Translations under genes and position numbers: made by a program
The notes under the pieces: model-generated
Told to the model about the DNA's origin: nothing
Database searches by the model: none
The model's input: the letters and a program-made list of their open reading frames with translations, nothing else
Part shown: one piece after another, positions 24,341 through 32,664 of the stretch
How positions within the stretch are numbered: position 1 is the stretch's first letter
How the letters are laid out: the number at the start of each line of letters is the position of its first letter
Assembly: GCF_002272245.1 (NCBI RefSeq)
Contig: NZ_NPDD01000089.1
Coordinates: 1 to 42,903 of the forward strand
DNA from: Bacillus sp. 7884-1
GTDB taxonomy: Bacteria; Bacillota; Bacilli; Bacillales; Cytobacillaceae
Reading direction: 5' to 3'
Length of the DNA: 42,903 nucleotides

Positions 24341-24402
24341 TAATCTGGCAAGACTATATTGCAATTTCATGTAATTGTTACATGCTAGGAGGAGCTACAA
24401 AG

Positions 24403-24603
24403 ATGGAAAATGGTAAAGTAAAATGGTTTAACGGTGAAAAAGGCTTTGGATTTATTGAGCGTGACGGAGGAGACGACGTATTCGTTCATTTCTCTGCAAT
24501 TCAAGGCGAAGGCTACAAAACGTTAGATGAAGGTCAAGAAGTAACGTTTGAAATCGAAAATGGACAACGTGGTCCACAAGCGGTTAACGTTCGTAAAGCA
24601 TAA
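24403..24603 (+). CDS. csp: Cold shock protein (CspB/CspD family)
   Basis: A 66-residue single-OB-fold RNA chaperone. The RNP1 motif KGFGFIE (near residue 13) and RNP2 VFVHFS (near 26) are both present, with the standard [17 protein letters not shown] start and the QAVNV end. ATG at 24403 follows a strong AGGAGG; upstream in-frame codons have no ribosome binding site. It is monocistronic with its own terminator. Confidence 0.96.
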   Translation: MENGKVKWFNGEKGFGFIERDGGDDVFVHFSAIQGEGYKTLDEGQEVTFEIENGQRGPQAVNVRKA

Positions 24604-24619
24604 TTAACCTTCAAACTCA

Positions 24620-24652
24620 AAAACAGACTCCAATTGTGAGTCTGTTTTTTTA
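24620..24652 (+). terminator. Intrinsic terminator after csp
   Basis: AAAACAGACTC with GAGTCTGTTTT around a 7-base loop, then TTT. Confidence 0.92.
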
Positions 24653-24739
24653 TTGTGCTGATTTTTTATTATGTAATGAGAGCCAGAGAACGGCAAAAAG
24701 AAGAGAGAGAGAGGTCACACATAGAAGAGAGTCCTTTAT

Positions 24740-24770
24740 AATAAAAAAACCTCTACAATAAGTAGAGGTT
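24740..24770 (-). terminator. Terminator of the ywbE transcript (minus strand)
   Basis: AACCTCTAC (24748-24756) with GTAGAGGTT (24762-24770); on the minus strand the hairpin is followed by a run of seven T. Confidence 0.85.
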
Positions 24771-24852
24771 CAATATGTGATAAGTAAAATGGTTATTTAT
24801 AGTATGGGGTTAATTTAGAAAATTCATACATAAGGGTAGTTCATTTTACCTA

Positions 24853-25059
24853 TTAGGTAGACTTTGAATTCAATATTTCCTGCACTCTGCCAACCTGTCC
24901 ATCCGTTAACCTAACTTTTATCCCATGGGGATGAGTGCTGGAATTTGTTAAAATATCCTTCACTACACCCCTCGTAAGTTTACCGGTTCTTTGATCAGCC
25001 TTAAGTACAATATTTACCTCGATACCGGCAGTGATGTCTTTTCTATTTTGTCCGTTCAT
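24853..25059 (-). CDS. ywbE: YwbE family protein
   Basis: A 68-residue protein matching B. subtilis YwbE along its length: VNIVLKADQRTGKLTRG, THPHGIKVRL and DGQVGRVQ are the characteristic segments. It is a small basic beta-rich protein (DUF2196) of unknown function. It starts at the last base of the upstream gene's stop (TAATG overlap), so the two are translationally coupled. Confidence 0.92.
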   Translation of the reverse strand: MNGQNRKDITAGIEVNIVLKADQRTGKLTRGVVKDILTNSSTHPHGIKVRLTDGQVGRVQEILNSKST

Positions 25060-25262
25060 TAAACACCCATTTTTCTACGAGTATTACTTACTTTTTTCGT
25101 TTGTTGACTTTTCATTTTCTGGCTATTTTGAAGACCGCCTTGGCTGTTATTCGCTGCTGCAGCTTTGTTCTTCTTATTGGCTAACTGCTGCTTCATAGCT
25201 TCCTGCAAACTCATTTTCTTTTTTGGTTCTTCATTTTGATTTGTTTGATTGTTTTCTGACAT
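25059..25262 (-). CDS. Small disordered Lys/Gln/Asn-rich protein (67 aa)
   Basis: A low-complexity hydrophilic protein rich in N, Q and K with a short MSLQEAMKQQLANKK helix. It has a strong ribosome binding site (AGGAGGA) before ATG and overlaps ywbE by one base. It probably binds nucleic acid or is intrinsically disordered, but this is inference from composition. No function is known to me. Confidence 0.75.
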   Translation of the reverse strand: MSENNQTNQNEEPKKKMSLQEAMKQQLANKKNKAAAANNSQGGLQNSQKMKSQQTKKVSNTRRKMGV

Positions 25263-25398
25263 TAGAAAATCCTCCTGAAAAAATATGAACTAGATACTTA
25301 CAGTATAAGCTATTTTTTCTTAAATTAACAATTTAATGAGAGAAAGAAACTCTGGTTTAATACACAGAATATTCTTTTCTTTATATTGTTTCGTAAGT

Positions 25399-25436
25399 TT
25401 GTTGATTAAATAAAAGCTATTTTATAATTATTATAA
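25399..25436 (+). promoter_or_regulatory. Catalase promoter with perfect PerR box
   Basis: TTATAATTATTATAA (25422-25436) is an exact match to the PerR consensus TTATAATNATTATAA. It contains TATAAT (25423-25428), which with TTGTTG (25399-25404) at an 18-bp spacing makes a SigA promoter, so the repressor would cover the -10 element. PerR is the Fur-family peroxide sensor that represses katA in Bacillus. Confidence 0.9.
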
Positions 25437-25506
25437 TTTAGTATTAATTTTTATAAAATTTTAATTATAATGTAGTTGGTAATTAAATAGTTTACGTGGT
25501 GATTAA

Positions 25507-26966
25507 ATGAGTACCGATAAAATACATTTAACAACAAGTTACGGAGCACCAGTTGGAGATAATCAAAATTCGATGACTGCGGGTTCTCGCGGACCAATAT
25601 TAATCCAGGATGTGCATTTACTTGAAAAACTGGCACATTTTAACCGTGAGCGTGTACCTGAAAGGGTTGTTCATGCGAAAGGTGCTGGAGCCCATGGATA
25701 TTTTGAAGTCACCAATGATATGTCAAAATACACAAAAGCAAAACTATTTAATGGGGTTAATAAGCGAACACCTATGTTCATTCGATTCTCAACTGTAGCT
25801 GGAGAATTAGGTTCAGCTGATACTGTACGTGATCCACGAGGCTTTGCTGTAAAGTTGTATACCGAGGAAGGTAATTACGATTTAGTAGGAAACAATACTC
25901 CGATTTTCTTTATCAGAGATGCTATTAAATTTCCTGACTTCATCCATACACAAAAAAGAGACCCGCGTACACATTTGAAGAATCCAAATGCGGTTTGGGA
26001 TTTTTGGTCATTATCACCAGAATCATTACACCAAGTAACGTACTTAATGGGAGACCGTGGTATACCAGCAACCCTTCGTCATATGATTGGTTATGGAAGT
26101 CATACCTTTAAATGGGTAAATGCAGAAGGTGAAGCTGTTTGGTGAAATACCACTTTAAAACAGAGCAAGGCGTTAAAAATATGTCAAACGATGTAGCTGC
26201 TAAGCTTGCTGGTGAAAATCCAGATTATCATACAGAAGATTTATTTAATGCGATTGAAAAAGTCGACTTCCCTAAATGGAGGCTATATGTACAAATTATG
26301 CCTTTAGAAGACGCGAATACTTATCGCTTCGATCCATTTGATGTAACCAAAATTTGGTCACATAAGGATTACCCATTAATTGAAGTAGGTCAAATGCTGT
26401 TAAATCGTAATCCGGAAAACTATTTTACAGAAGTAGAGCAGGCAACCTTCTCACCTGGAACGCTGGTTCCTGGTATTGAGCCTTCTCCAGATAAGATGCT
26501 TCAGGGGCGTTTATTTGCTTATTCGGATGCACATCGCTATCGTGTGGGTGCAAATCACAATCTACTGCCTATTAACACTCCAAAGGTAGTAGTAAACAAC
26601 TATCAACGTGATGGTCAAATGCGAACTGACCATAATGGGGGCGGTTCAGTATACTATGAACCTAACAGCTTTGGCGGTCCAACAGAAGCACCTCAAACGA
26701 AAACAACTGCATTCCCTGTTTCTGGTGTTGCTGAAAGTGTTGCCTATGACCACAGCGATCACTATACACAAGCTGGCGACCTTTACCGGTTAATGTCTGA
26801 GAACGAGCGGGCTCGTTTAATTGAAACGGTGGTAGGAGCAATGAAGCCTGTTGAGAGAGATGATATTAAACTTCGTCAGATTCAACATTTCTATAAAGCA
26901 GATGCAGAGTATGGAGAGCGAGTAGCCAAAGGAATAGGCTTGGCCATTCCTCAGGAAGTAAAATAA
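25507..26966 (+). pseudogene. katA: Catalase KatA, broken by a one-base deletion
   Basis: Read through, this is a clade 3 heme catalase (H2O2 to O2 and water) of about 486 residues, full family length. The catalytic His ([11 protein letters not shown]) and Asn ([10 protein letters not shown]) lie in the first part, the heme-ligand Tyr ([12 protein letters not shown]) in the second. The first frame stops at TGA 26143-26145 after residue 212 (EGEAVW); the second resumes in another frame as [13 protein letters not shown]. Catalases normally read ...AVWVKYHFK..., so one G is missing after TGG at 26140-26142 (GGG reduced to GG). Both halves are otherwise intact, so the mutation is recent or a sequencing error. 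A start codon at 26139 for the second part has no ribosome binding site. Confidence 0.9.
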
Positions 26967-26974
26967 AATATCGA

Positions 26975-27019
26975 AATAACAAAAAGGCTGTTCATTTTGG
27001 ACAGTCCTTTTGTTATTTT
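26975..27019 (+). terminator. Intrinsic terminator after katA
   Basis: AATAACAAAAAGGCTGT pairs with ACAGTCCTTTTGTTATT with small imperfections around a short loop, followed by TTTT. Confidence 0.88.
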
Positions 27020-27112
27020 TAGATTAATTAATAAAATATCGCTAAATTTCGACACCTTTTTTAACACCCTCATATTAAAGTAGTGCATAAGAGAAAAGGG
27101 AGATAGACTTAA

Positions 27113-27961
27113 ATGAATAACAAAACAGCTATTGTAACCGGTACCTCAAGCGGATTTGGATTAAGTACTTCTGTAGAGTTAGCACGAAAGGGATTTACTG
27201 TTATTGCTGCCATGAGAAACTGCAATAAAAGCAGTGAGCTTTTGCAGCGAGCAAGGAAGTATGGAGTTGAATCCAAAATCATCGTTCATGAATTGGATGT
27301 TACTAATGAAGGGTCAATCAAGGCCTTTCAAACATGGATAAATGAGGAGTTTAGAAGAGTAGACGTATTGATTAATAATGCTGGATATGCAGGCGCTGGG
27401 TTTGTGGAAGAAGTATCGATGGATGAATATCGACAACAATTTGAAACGAATGTATTCGGAGTTTTCGCCGTTACCAAGGCCATTTTGCCTTTAATGAGGA
27501 TGCAAAAACAGGGGTGTATTATCAATATTAGCAGTATTAGCGGGAAAGTAGCTTTTCCTGGTCTTTCACCCTATGCTGCCTCAAAGCATGCCATCGAGGG
27601 CTGGAGTGAGAGTCTCCGCTTAGAAATGCAGACATTTGGTGTGAAGGTGGTATTGATTGAACCTGGTTCCTACAAAACCAATATCTGGTCAACAGGTAAA
27701 CAGGTTGCAGAAGAATCATTAAAATCTCACTCTCCATATCAGGATTATATGCAAAGCATTGAAAAATATATTGCAGAAGGGGAAAACAGTTTTGGCGACC
27801 CCGAGGATGTGGCAAGAAAAATAGCTAAGATTGCAACAATGGGAAACCCTGATTTTAGGTACCCAATTGGCCGTGGAGTTAAAGCTACAATCTTATTGAA
27901 AAATTTTTTACCATGGGGACTTTGGGAAAAAATAATCCTAAGTAAATTGTTTATAAAATAG
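27113..27961 (+). CDS. Short-chain dehydrogenase/reductase (SDR)
   Basis: A 282-residue classical SDR, NAD(P)-dependent. The Rossmann motif is TGTSSGFG (residues 9-16), NNAGYAG lies near 90, the catalytic Ser is in ISSISGKVAF, and the YAASK motif near 158 supplies Tyr and Lys. The C-terminal extension (RYPIGRGVKATILLKNFLPWGLWEKII) resembles the retinol dehydrogenase-like SDRs of Bacillus. The start is ATG after AAGGGAGA. The substrate is unknown. A GyrI-like gene follows 104 bp downstream. Confidence 0.9.
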   Translation: MNNKTAIVTGTSSGFGLSTSVELARKGFTVIAAMRNCNKSSELLQRARKYGVESKIIVHELDVTNEGSIKAFQTWINEEFRRVDVLINNAGYAGAGFVEEVSMDEYRQQFETNVFGVFAVTKAILPLMRMQKQGCIINISSISGKVAFPGLSPYAASKHAIEGWSESLRLEMQTFGVKVVLIEPGSYKTNIWSTGKQVAEESLKSHSPYQDYMQSIEKYIAEGENSFGDPEDVARKIAKIATMGNPDFRYPIGRGVKATILLKNFLPWGLWEKIILSKLFIK

Positions 27962-28065
27962 AGCAGCTTAGTTCTTATTATTCGATGTTGTCGTTTTTAG
28001 GAAGGAATTTTAGGAGTAAAGTGAGAATAGTAGATATATAAGCAACAAAAAGAGGAGTGATAGGA

Positions 28066-28536
28066 TTGGAAATTCAAGTACTTGAAAAAGAAGAAATAAA
28101 GGTAATTGGAATTTCACGGAGTGGCACTTATTCTCAAATGTACAACATACCAGATTTATTTAATGAAATGAAAGAAAGGTTAGAGGAGGTACCTAATCAA
28201 ACAAATGATGCAATCTTAATCGCGCCCTTTCATAGCAGAGAAACAGAATTCACCTATTATGTAACGACACCAGTCGAAAAGGTAGAAAATGTCCCTGATG
28301 GTATGGTCGGATTTACCATTCCCCGTAAGAATTATGTTTATTCTTCCTATAAAGGAAGTCTTGAAGAATTAGAAAATACATACAGGCAAATGTTAGTTTG
28401 GATGCAAGAGTATGGGTATGAGTTAGACAATCATGCCTTGAGCTTAAAAGTACTTAAAGAAAATGAATTTGATAGTGAAGGCAGCATGCATTTTGAACTT
28501 TATCTGCCTGTGAAAAGCTATAAGGATACCTATTAA
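28066..28536 (+). CDS. GyrI-like / effector-binding domain protein
   Basis: A 156-residue standalone GyrI-like domain (the small-molecule-binding fold of AraC/BmrR effector domains). LEIQVLEKEEIKVIGISRSG opens the domain, and YELYLPVK-type residues (FELYLPVKSY) close it. TTG at 28066 is chosen because GAGGAG lies 8 bases upstream; the GTG at 28057 overlaps that site. Such proteins may act as hydrolases of, or sinks for, amphipathic compounds, but nothing here settles this. Confidence 0.78.
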   Translation: MEIQVLEKEEIKVIGISRSGTYSQMYNIPDLFNEMKERLEEVPNQTNDAILIAPFHSRETEFTYYVTTPVEKVENVPDGMVGFTIPRKNYVYSSYKGSLEELENTYRQMLVWMQEYGYELDNHALSLKVLKENEFDSEGSMHFELYLPVKSYKDTY

Positions 28537-28551
28537 AGACTGAATTTTTGG

Positions 28552-28582
28552 GAGAAGATTTTGTCTTCTCTTTCTTTTTTTT
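28552..28582 (+). terminator. Intrinsic terminator
   Basis: GAGAAGA with TCTTCTC around TTTTG, followed by TTTCTTTTTTTT. Confidence 0.88.
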
Positions 28583-28629
28583 AGCATTTCTCATTATTAT
28601 TATGTATACTAATAGTAATCATATTGAAT

Positions 28630-28770
28630 ATTCCTTCGGGGTCAGGTGCAAATCCTAACCGGCGGTGATGAAGCATAGCTTCTTAGTCCGTGACCCGGTT
28701 AACAATTGTTAAGCGGTGGATCTGGTGCAAATCCAGAGCCGACAGTTAAAGTCTGGATGGGAGAAGGGAA
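28630..28770 (+). ncRNA. FMN riboswitch (RFN element)
   Basis: The conserved blocks of the RFN element occur in order: TTCGGGGTCAGGTGCAAATC, ACCGGCGGTGATG, AGTCCGTGACCCGG, GGTGGATCTGGTGCAAATCC, GCCGACAGT, and GTCTGGATGGGAGAAGG (ending near 28768). It senses FMN and switches off the rib operon that follows via the terminator at 28837-28876. Confidence 0.98.
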
Positions 28771-28836
28771 AAAATCCGGTTTAGCCAAGGGAGTAGTTTA
28801 CCCTTTTTTAAGCTCTATTTTCTTATTGCCTTTTCC

Positions 28837-28876
28837 AAGGACCCTGAAGTGTTTTATCTCTTCAGGGTCCTTTTTT
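28837..28876 (+). terminator. FMN riboswitch terminator
   Basis: AAGGACCCTGAAG (28837-28849) with its full complement (28860-28872) and a 10-base loop, followed by a T run. TTTTCC just before it could pair with GGGAAAA after the aptamer as an antiterminator; this is inference. Confidence 0.9.
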
Positions 28877-28948
28877 ATTCTTTTATGAGTGTTAGGAAAG
28901 AAGTATTTTTTCAAGGATTTGCAAAAAATAGGTAAGGAGGTCAAAGCT

Positions 28949-29608
28949 ATGTTTACCGGTATTATTGAAGAATTAGGAGTAGTAGTCAATATCCAGCGAA
29001 GCGGTGAATCATTTGTTCTAACAATTGATGCAAAAAAAATTCTTAAGGATGTTCATCTTGGAGACAGTATCTCGGTAAACGGAGTTTGCCTGACTGTCAC
29101 CAGCTTTTCTGGCAATCAGTTTACAGTAGATGTTATGCCTGAGACCGTGAAAGCATCCAGTTTACAATCCCTGAAACGTGGGGCCAAAGTGAATCTCGAA
29201 AGAGCGATGGCAGCAGGAGGCAGGTTTGGAGGTCATTTTGTTTCAGGTCATATTGATGGAACTGGCGTAATTAAAAGTAAAAAACAAGTTGAAAATGCAA
29301 TTTATTACGAAATTGAAGCCTCTCCTGAAATATTAAGGTATGTAATCGAAAGAGGTTCAATTGCCGTTGACGGGACAAGCTTGACTGTATTTGGAGTTAC
29401 AAATGAAACATTTACTTTATCACTCATCCCCCATACATTATCTGAGAGTATTATTGGTCTTAAGGAATCAGGTGATATTGTCAATTTAGAATGCGATATG
29501 ATTGGAAAGTATGTTGGACATTTTTTAACGAGCAGTCAAAATAATAGTAAAAATAAGAGTCCATCCGGTATTAGCGCGAGTTTTTTAGAAGAGAATGGTT
29601 TTCTATAG
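28949..29608 (+). CDS. ribE: Riboflavin synthase alpha subunit
   Basis: A 219-residue enzyme that converts two 6,7-dimethyl-8-ribityllumazines into riboflavin and a pyrimidine. It has two lumazine-binding repeats: MFTGIIEELG ... GVCLTV ... GRFGGHFVSGHIDGTG, and from about residue 98 IYYEIEASPEILRYV ... GSIAVDGTSLTV ... GKYVGHFL. ATG at 28949 follows AAGGAGG. It is the first gene after the riboswitch; ribD, which takes that place in B. subtilis, is absent. Confidence 0.95.
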   Translation: MFTGIIEELGVVVNIQRSGESFVLTIDAKKILKDVHLGDSISVNGVCLTVTSFSGNQFTVDVMPETVKASSLQSLKRGAKVNLERAMAAGGRFGGHFVSGHIDGTGVIKSKKQVENAIYYEIEASPEILRYVIERGSIAVDGTSLTVFGVTNETFTLSLIPHTLSESIIGLKESGDIVNLECDMIGKYVGHFLTSSQNNSKNKSPSGISASFLEENGFL

Positions 29609-29644
29609 TTACATAAAAATCGTTTTAGAAAGGGGAGATTAGCA

Positions 29645-30772
29645 TTGTTTGATAATATGGAAGAAGCATTGAATGATTTAAAAGAAGGCAAAGTCATCAT
29701 TGTATGTGATGACGAGGATCGAGAAAATGAAGGTGATTTTATCTCCTTGGCTGAAAAAGCTACACCTGAGGTAATCAATCTAATGGCTACGCATGGAAGA
29801 GGATTAATCTGCGTTCCGATTGATGAAGAGTTAGCACAGAAATTAGAGCTTTTTCCAATGGTCGCAGTAAATACAGACGTACATGGTACGGCCTTTACCG
29901 TCAGTATTGACCATAAATATTCAACCACAGGAATTTCTGCCTTTGAGCGCTCCGCAACAGTATTAAGCATGCTTGACCCGGAATCAAAGCCTTCTGATTT
30001 CAAGCGGCCAGGTCATATTTTTCCTTTAGTGGCCAAAAAAGGCGGAGTTTTGAGGAGAACAGGTCACACTGAGGCGGCAGTAGATTTGGCAAGATTATGC
30101 GGGTCTATGCCTGCAGGAGTCATTTGTGAAATCATGAATGAAGATGGCACAATGGCACGTGTACCGGAGTTGCGGAAAATTGCCGATGAGCTTAATGTGA
30201 AGATGATCACCATTAAAGATTTAATTGAATACCGCAATAAAAAAGACAAGCTAGTTAAACGAGAAGTGGAAATAAATTTACCAACGGAATTTGGTGATTT
30301 TAAGGCCGCAGGGTATTCAAACGTTATTGATGGAAAAGAACATTTAGCATTAATAAAAGGTGAAATAAATTCTGAGAATCCTATCCTTGTTCGTGTGCAT
30401 TCAGAGTGTTTAACAGGCGATGTTTTTGGGTCTTACCAATGTCAGTGCAGACCACAGTTACATGCAGCATTAACACAAATTGAACAGGAAGGAAATGGTG
30501 TGCTCCTATATATACGTCAGGGAGGCAGTGGTTTACTTGATAAATTGCGGGAGGATAGTCATAACACCTTCGAGGGAAATGAAAAGAATGGGGTTGGAGA
30601 TGAGCTAAGGGAATTTGGCATTGGTGCCCAAATTTTAAAAGATTTAGGGATTAGAAAAATGAAGTTGTTAACCAATAACCCACGAAAAATCAAAGGCATT
30701 AAGGGATATGATCTTGAAATCGTTGAAACCGTTCCATTGCAAATGGAATTACACGAGGAAAAGGTAAAATAA
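29645..30772 (+). CDS. ribBA: RibBA with intact DHBP synthase and degenerate GTP cyclohydrolase II half
   Basis: A 375-residue protein. Residues 1-200 are 3,4-dihydroxy-2-butanone-4-phosphate synthase with all hallmarks ([10 protein letters not shown] near 22-31, [30 protein letters not shown]). Residues about 205-375 are the GTP cyclohydrolase II fold. The Zn ligands C255, C266 and C268 remain (FGSYQCQC), but the usual CDCG reads CQCR, the RQEGRGIGL motif reads RQGGSGLLD (291-299), the catalytic Tyr (E. coli Y105) is D304, the catalytic Asp (D126) is E320, and only Arg (R128, here R322) is kept. The C-terminal YLxTKxxKMGHLL tail is missing; the protein stops at HEEKVK. The start is TTG after AAAGGGGAG and matches the B. 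subtilis MF..EEAL start. Confidence 0.9.
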   Translation: MFDNMEEALNDLKEGKVIIVCDDEDRENEGDFISLAEKATPEVINLMATHGRGLICVPIDEELAQKLELFPMVAVNTDVHGTAFTVSIDHKYSTTGISAFERSATVLSMLDPESKPSDFKRPGHIFPLVAKKGGVLRRTGHTEAAVDLARLCGSMPAGVICEIMNEDGTMARVPELRKIADELNVKMITIKDLIEYRNKKDKLVKREVEINLPTEFGDFKAAGYSNVIDGKEHLALIKGEINSENPILVRVHSECLTGDVFGSYQCQCRPQLHAALTQIEQEGNGVLLYIRQGGSGLLDKLREDSHNTFEGNEKNGVGDELREFGIGAQILKDLGIRKMKLLTNNPRKIKGIKGYDLEIVETVPLQMELHEEKVK

Positions 30773-30801
30773 AAAACTAAAAAATATATGGAGGTATTAA
30801 C

Positions 30802-31269
30802 ATGGGTAATTTTTATGAAGGTAATTTAGTAGGCTCAGGTTTAAAGATTGGAATTGTTGTGGGGCGTTTTAACGAATTTATTACCAGCAAATTGCTGAGC
30901 GGTGCACAGGATGCACTAAAAAGACATGGTGTTAGTGAATCAGATGTAGACATCGCTTGGGTGCCAGGAGCATTTGAAATTCCGCTTATTGCTCAAAAAA
31001 TGGCAAAAAGTAAAAAGTATGATGCTGTTATTACATTAGGTACCGTTATTCGCGGTTCCACTCCACATTTTGACTATGTATGTAATGAAGTAGCCAAGGG
31101 CGTTTCAAAAATTAATCTCGATAGCGGCATCCCTGTTATTTTTGGAGTTTTAACAACAGATTCGATTGAACAAGCAATTGAGCGTGCAGGAACAAAGGCT
31201 GGAAATAAAGGATGGGATGTAGCGACTGGTGCCATTGAAATGGCTAATTTAATCCGAAATATGGAATAA
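30802..31269 (+). CDS. ribH: 6,7-dimethyl-8-ribityllumazine synthase
   Basis: A 155-residue enzyme that joins the RibB product to the pyrimidine from RibD/RibA. Family motifs are [39 protein letters not shown] (His base), [24 protein letters not shown] (Arg and Lys binding phosphate). ATG follows GGAGGT. It is the last gene of the operon; no ribT follows. Confidence 0.96.
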   Translation: MGNFYEGNLVGSGLKIGIVVGRFNEFITSKLLSGAQDALKRHGVSESDVDIAWVPGAFEIPLIAQKMAKSKKYDAVITLGTVIRGSTPHFDYVCNEVAKGVSKINLDSGIPVIFGVLTTDSIEQAIERAGTKAGNKGWDVATGAIEMANLIRNME

Positions 31270-31357
31270 TAAGATCCTTTTTGAAGAAATTTGTGAAAAA
31301 TGATACATTTGAATTTTTATTCGATATAATAGGTCTATCATAAAAATATTTAAAGAA

Positions 31358-31535
31358 TAGGTGCTTAAATCTTTTTCTTAAAGATTTTTAGCTTAAAAGG
31401 GAAGTTTGGTTAAATGCCAACGCGGTCCCGCCACTGTAAATGGGAGCAATCTACAATATGTCACTGTCAAATTGATGGGAAGACGTAGGAAGCTATGACC
31501 ATGAGCCAGGAAACCTGCCTAATTCTTGTGCCCCA
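31358..31535 (+). ncRNA. Cobalamin (B12) riboswitch
   Basis: AAAAGGGAAGTTTGGTTAAA, TGCCAACGCGGTCCCGCCACTG, GGGAGCAATC, GTCACTGTC, GGGAAGACGTAGGAAG and the B12 box ATGAGCCAGGAAACCTGCC (about 31500-31520) occur in canonical order. It senses adenosylcobalamin and represses the operon that follows. Exact ends are estimated. Confidence 0.97.
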
Positions 31536-31602
31536 AAAAACCTACGAGGATAGGGAGGTGTGGACGACTAGAATCATTTATTATAATGGAATCTAATCAA
31601 CT

Positions 31603-31636
31603 AACATCTCTACGTTATCGTAGAGATGTTTTTTAT
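31603..31636 (+). terminator. Cobalamin riboswitch terminator
   Basis: AACATCTCTACG (31603-31614) with CGTAGAGATGTT (31619-31630), loop TTAT, then a T run. CCTACGAGGATAGGG upstream could compete for the 5' arm; this is inference. Confidence 0.9.
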
Positions 31637-31698
31637 TATTTGGCGGCAGTTATTTTATGATTTATATATTGACTCAAAGTCATTTAGGGGGAAGAAAA

Positions 31699-32664
31699 AT
31701 GAAAAAATTATCATCATTATTACTTATTCTTTTGTTAACAATAGGTGCTTTAGCTGCATGTGGTGAACAGAAAGAACCTGTAAAGGATGAAGGAAACAGC
31801 AGTACTGAGCAAAAAGGAGAAGAAACAGCCTTTCCAGTAACCATTAAAGATGCATTAGATAATGAGGTTACAATTGAGGAAAAACCGGAAAAAATCGTTT
31901 CTGTGATTCCGAGTAATACAGAGATTGCTTTTGCACTAGGACTTGGTGACGAAGTTGTTGGAGTATCTAATTATGATAACTATCCTGAAGAAGTAGCATC
32001 AAAAGAGAAAATCGGCGATATGGAACTAAACATCGAAAAAATTATTTCTTTACAGCCCAATCTTGTATTGGCACATGAATCAACTGCTAATAATGGGAAA
32101 GAAGGACTCCAACAGCTTAGAGATGCTGGAATTGCCGTTTTAATCATTAATGATGCCCTTAATTTTGAACAAGTGTATGATACGATCAACATGATTGGAA
32201 AAGCAACTGGTGAAACAAAAGCCGCTGAAGAATTAGTTAAAGGTATGCAGGATAAATTAGCTGAAATAAAAGCCAAGGCGGGCGAAATAAAGGAAAAGAA
32301 AAAGGTGTTTGTTGAAGTGTCCCCTGCTCCGGAAGTGTTTACAACCGGAAAAAACACATTTATGGATGAAATGATCAGTTTGATTAATGCTGAAAATATT
32401 GCAAACGATCAAGAAGGATGGGTTAAAATGGATCAAGAATCAATCATTGATCGAAACCCGGATGTCATCATTACTACATATGGTTTTTATACTGAAAATG
32501 CTACAGAATTAGTGTTAGGTAGACAAGGCTGGGAAAATGTCAATGCGATTAAGAATAAGCAAGTTATCGATGTAGATTCTGACACTGTAACACGTTCAGG
32601 TCCAAGGATTGTTGAAGGAGTAGAGGAACTTGCAAAGGCTGTCTATCCGGAAGTTTTTAAATAA
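31699..32664 (+). CDS. btuF: Cobalamin ABC transporter substrate-binding lipoprotein
   Basis: A 321-residue class III periplasmic-binding-type protein anchored to the outer face of the membrane. A lipoprotein signal ends in LAAC (Cys near residue 20). VTIEEKPEKIVSVIPSNTEIAFALGLGDEVVGVSNYD is the start of the BtuF/FecB fold (seen in two halves), and a helical backbone follows. Placement after a B12 riboswitch and before btuC identifies cobalamin or corrinoid as the ligand. ATG at 31699 follows AGGGGGAAG. Confidence 0.93.
   Translation: MKKLSSLLLILLLTIGALAACGEQKEPVKDEGNSSTEQKGEETAFPVTIKDALDNEVTIEEKPEKIVSVIPSNTEIAFALGLGDEVVGVSNYDNYPEEVASKEKIGDMELNIEKIISLQPNLVLAHESTANNGKEGLQQLRDAGIAVLIINDALNFEQVYDTINMIGKATGETKAAEELVKGMQDKLAEIKAKAGEIKEKKKVFVEVSPAPEVFTTGKNTFMDEMISLINAENIANDQEGWVKMDQESIIDRNPDVIITTYGFYTENATELVLGRQGWENVNAIKNKQVIDVDSDTVTRSGPRIVEGVEELAKAVYPEVFK

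Noticed and set aside
25507..26966. Two separate genes in the catalase region
   Set aside because: The two frames join exactly at a conserved point with one missing base, and the second has no ribosome binding site.
30740..30801. Frameshift explaining the missing RibBA C-terminus
   Set aside because: The 29-bp spacer before ribH has no room for the missing residues and no frame there resembles the YLxTKxxKMGHLL tail.
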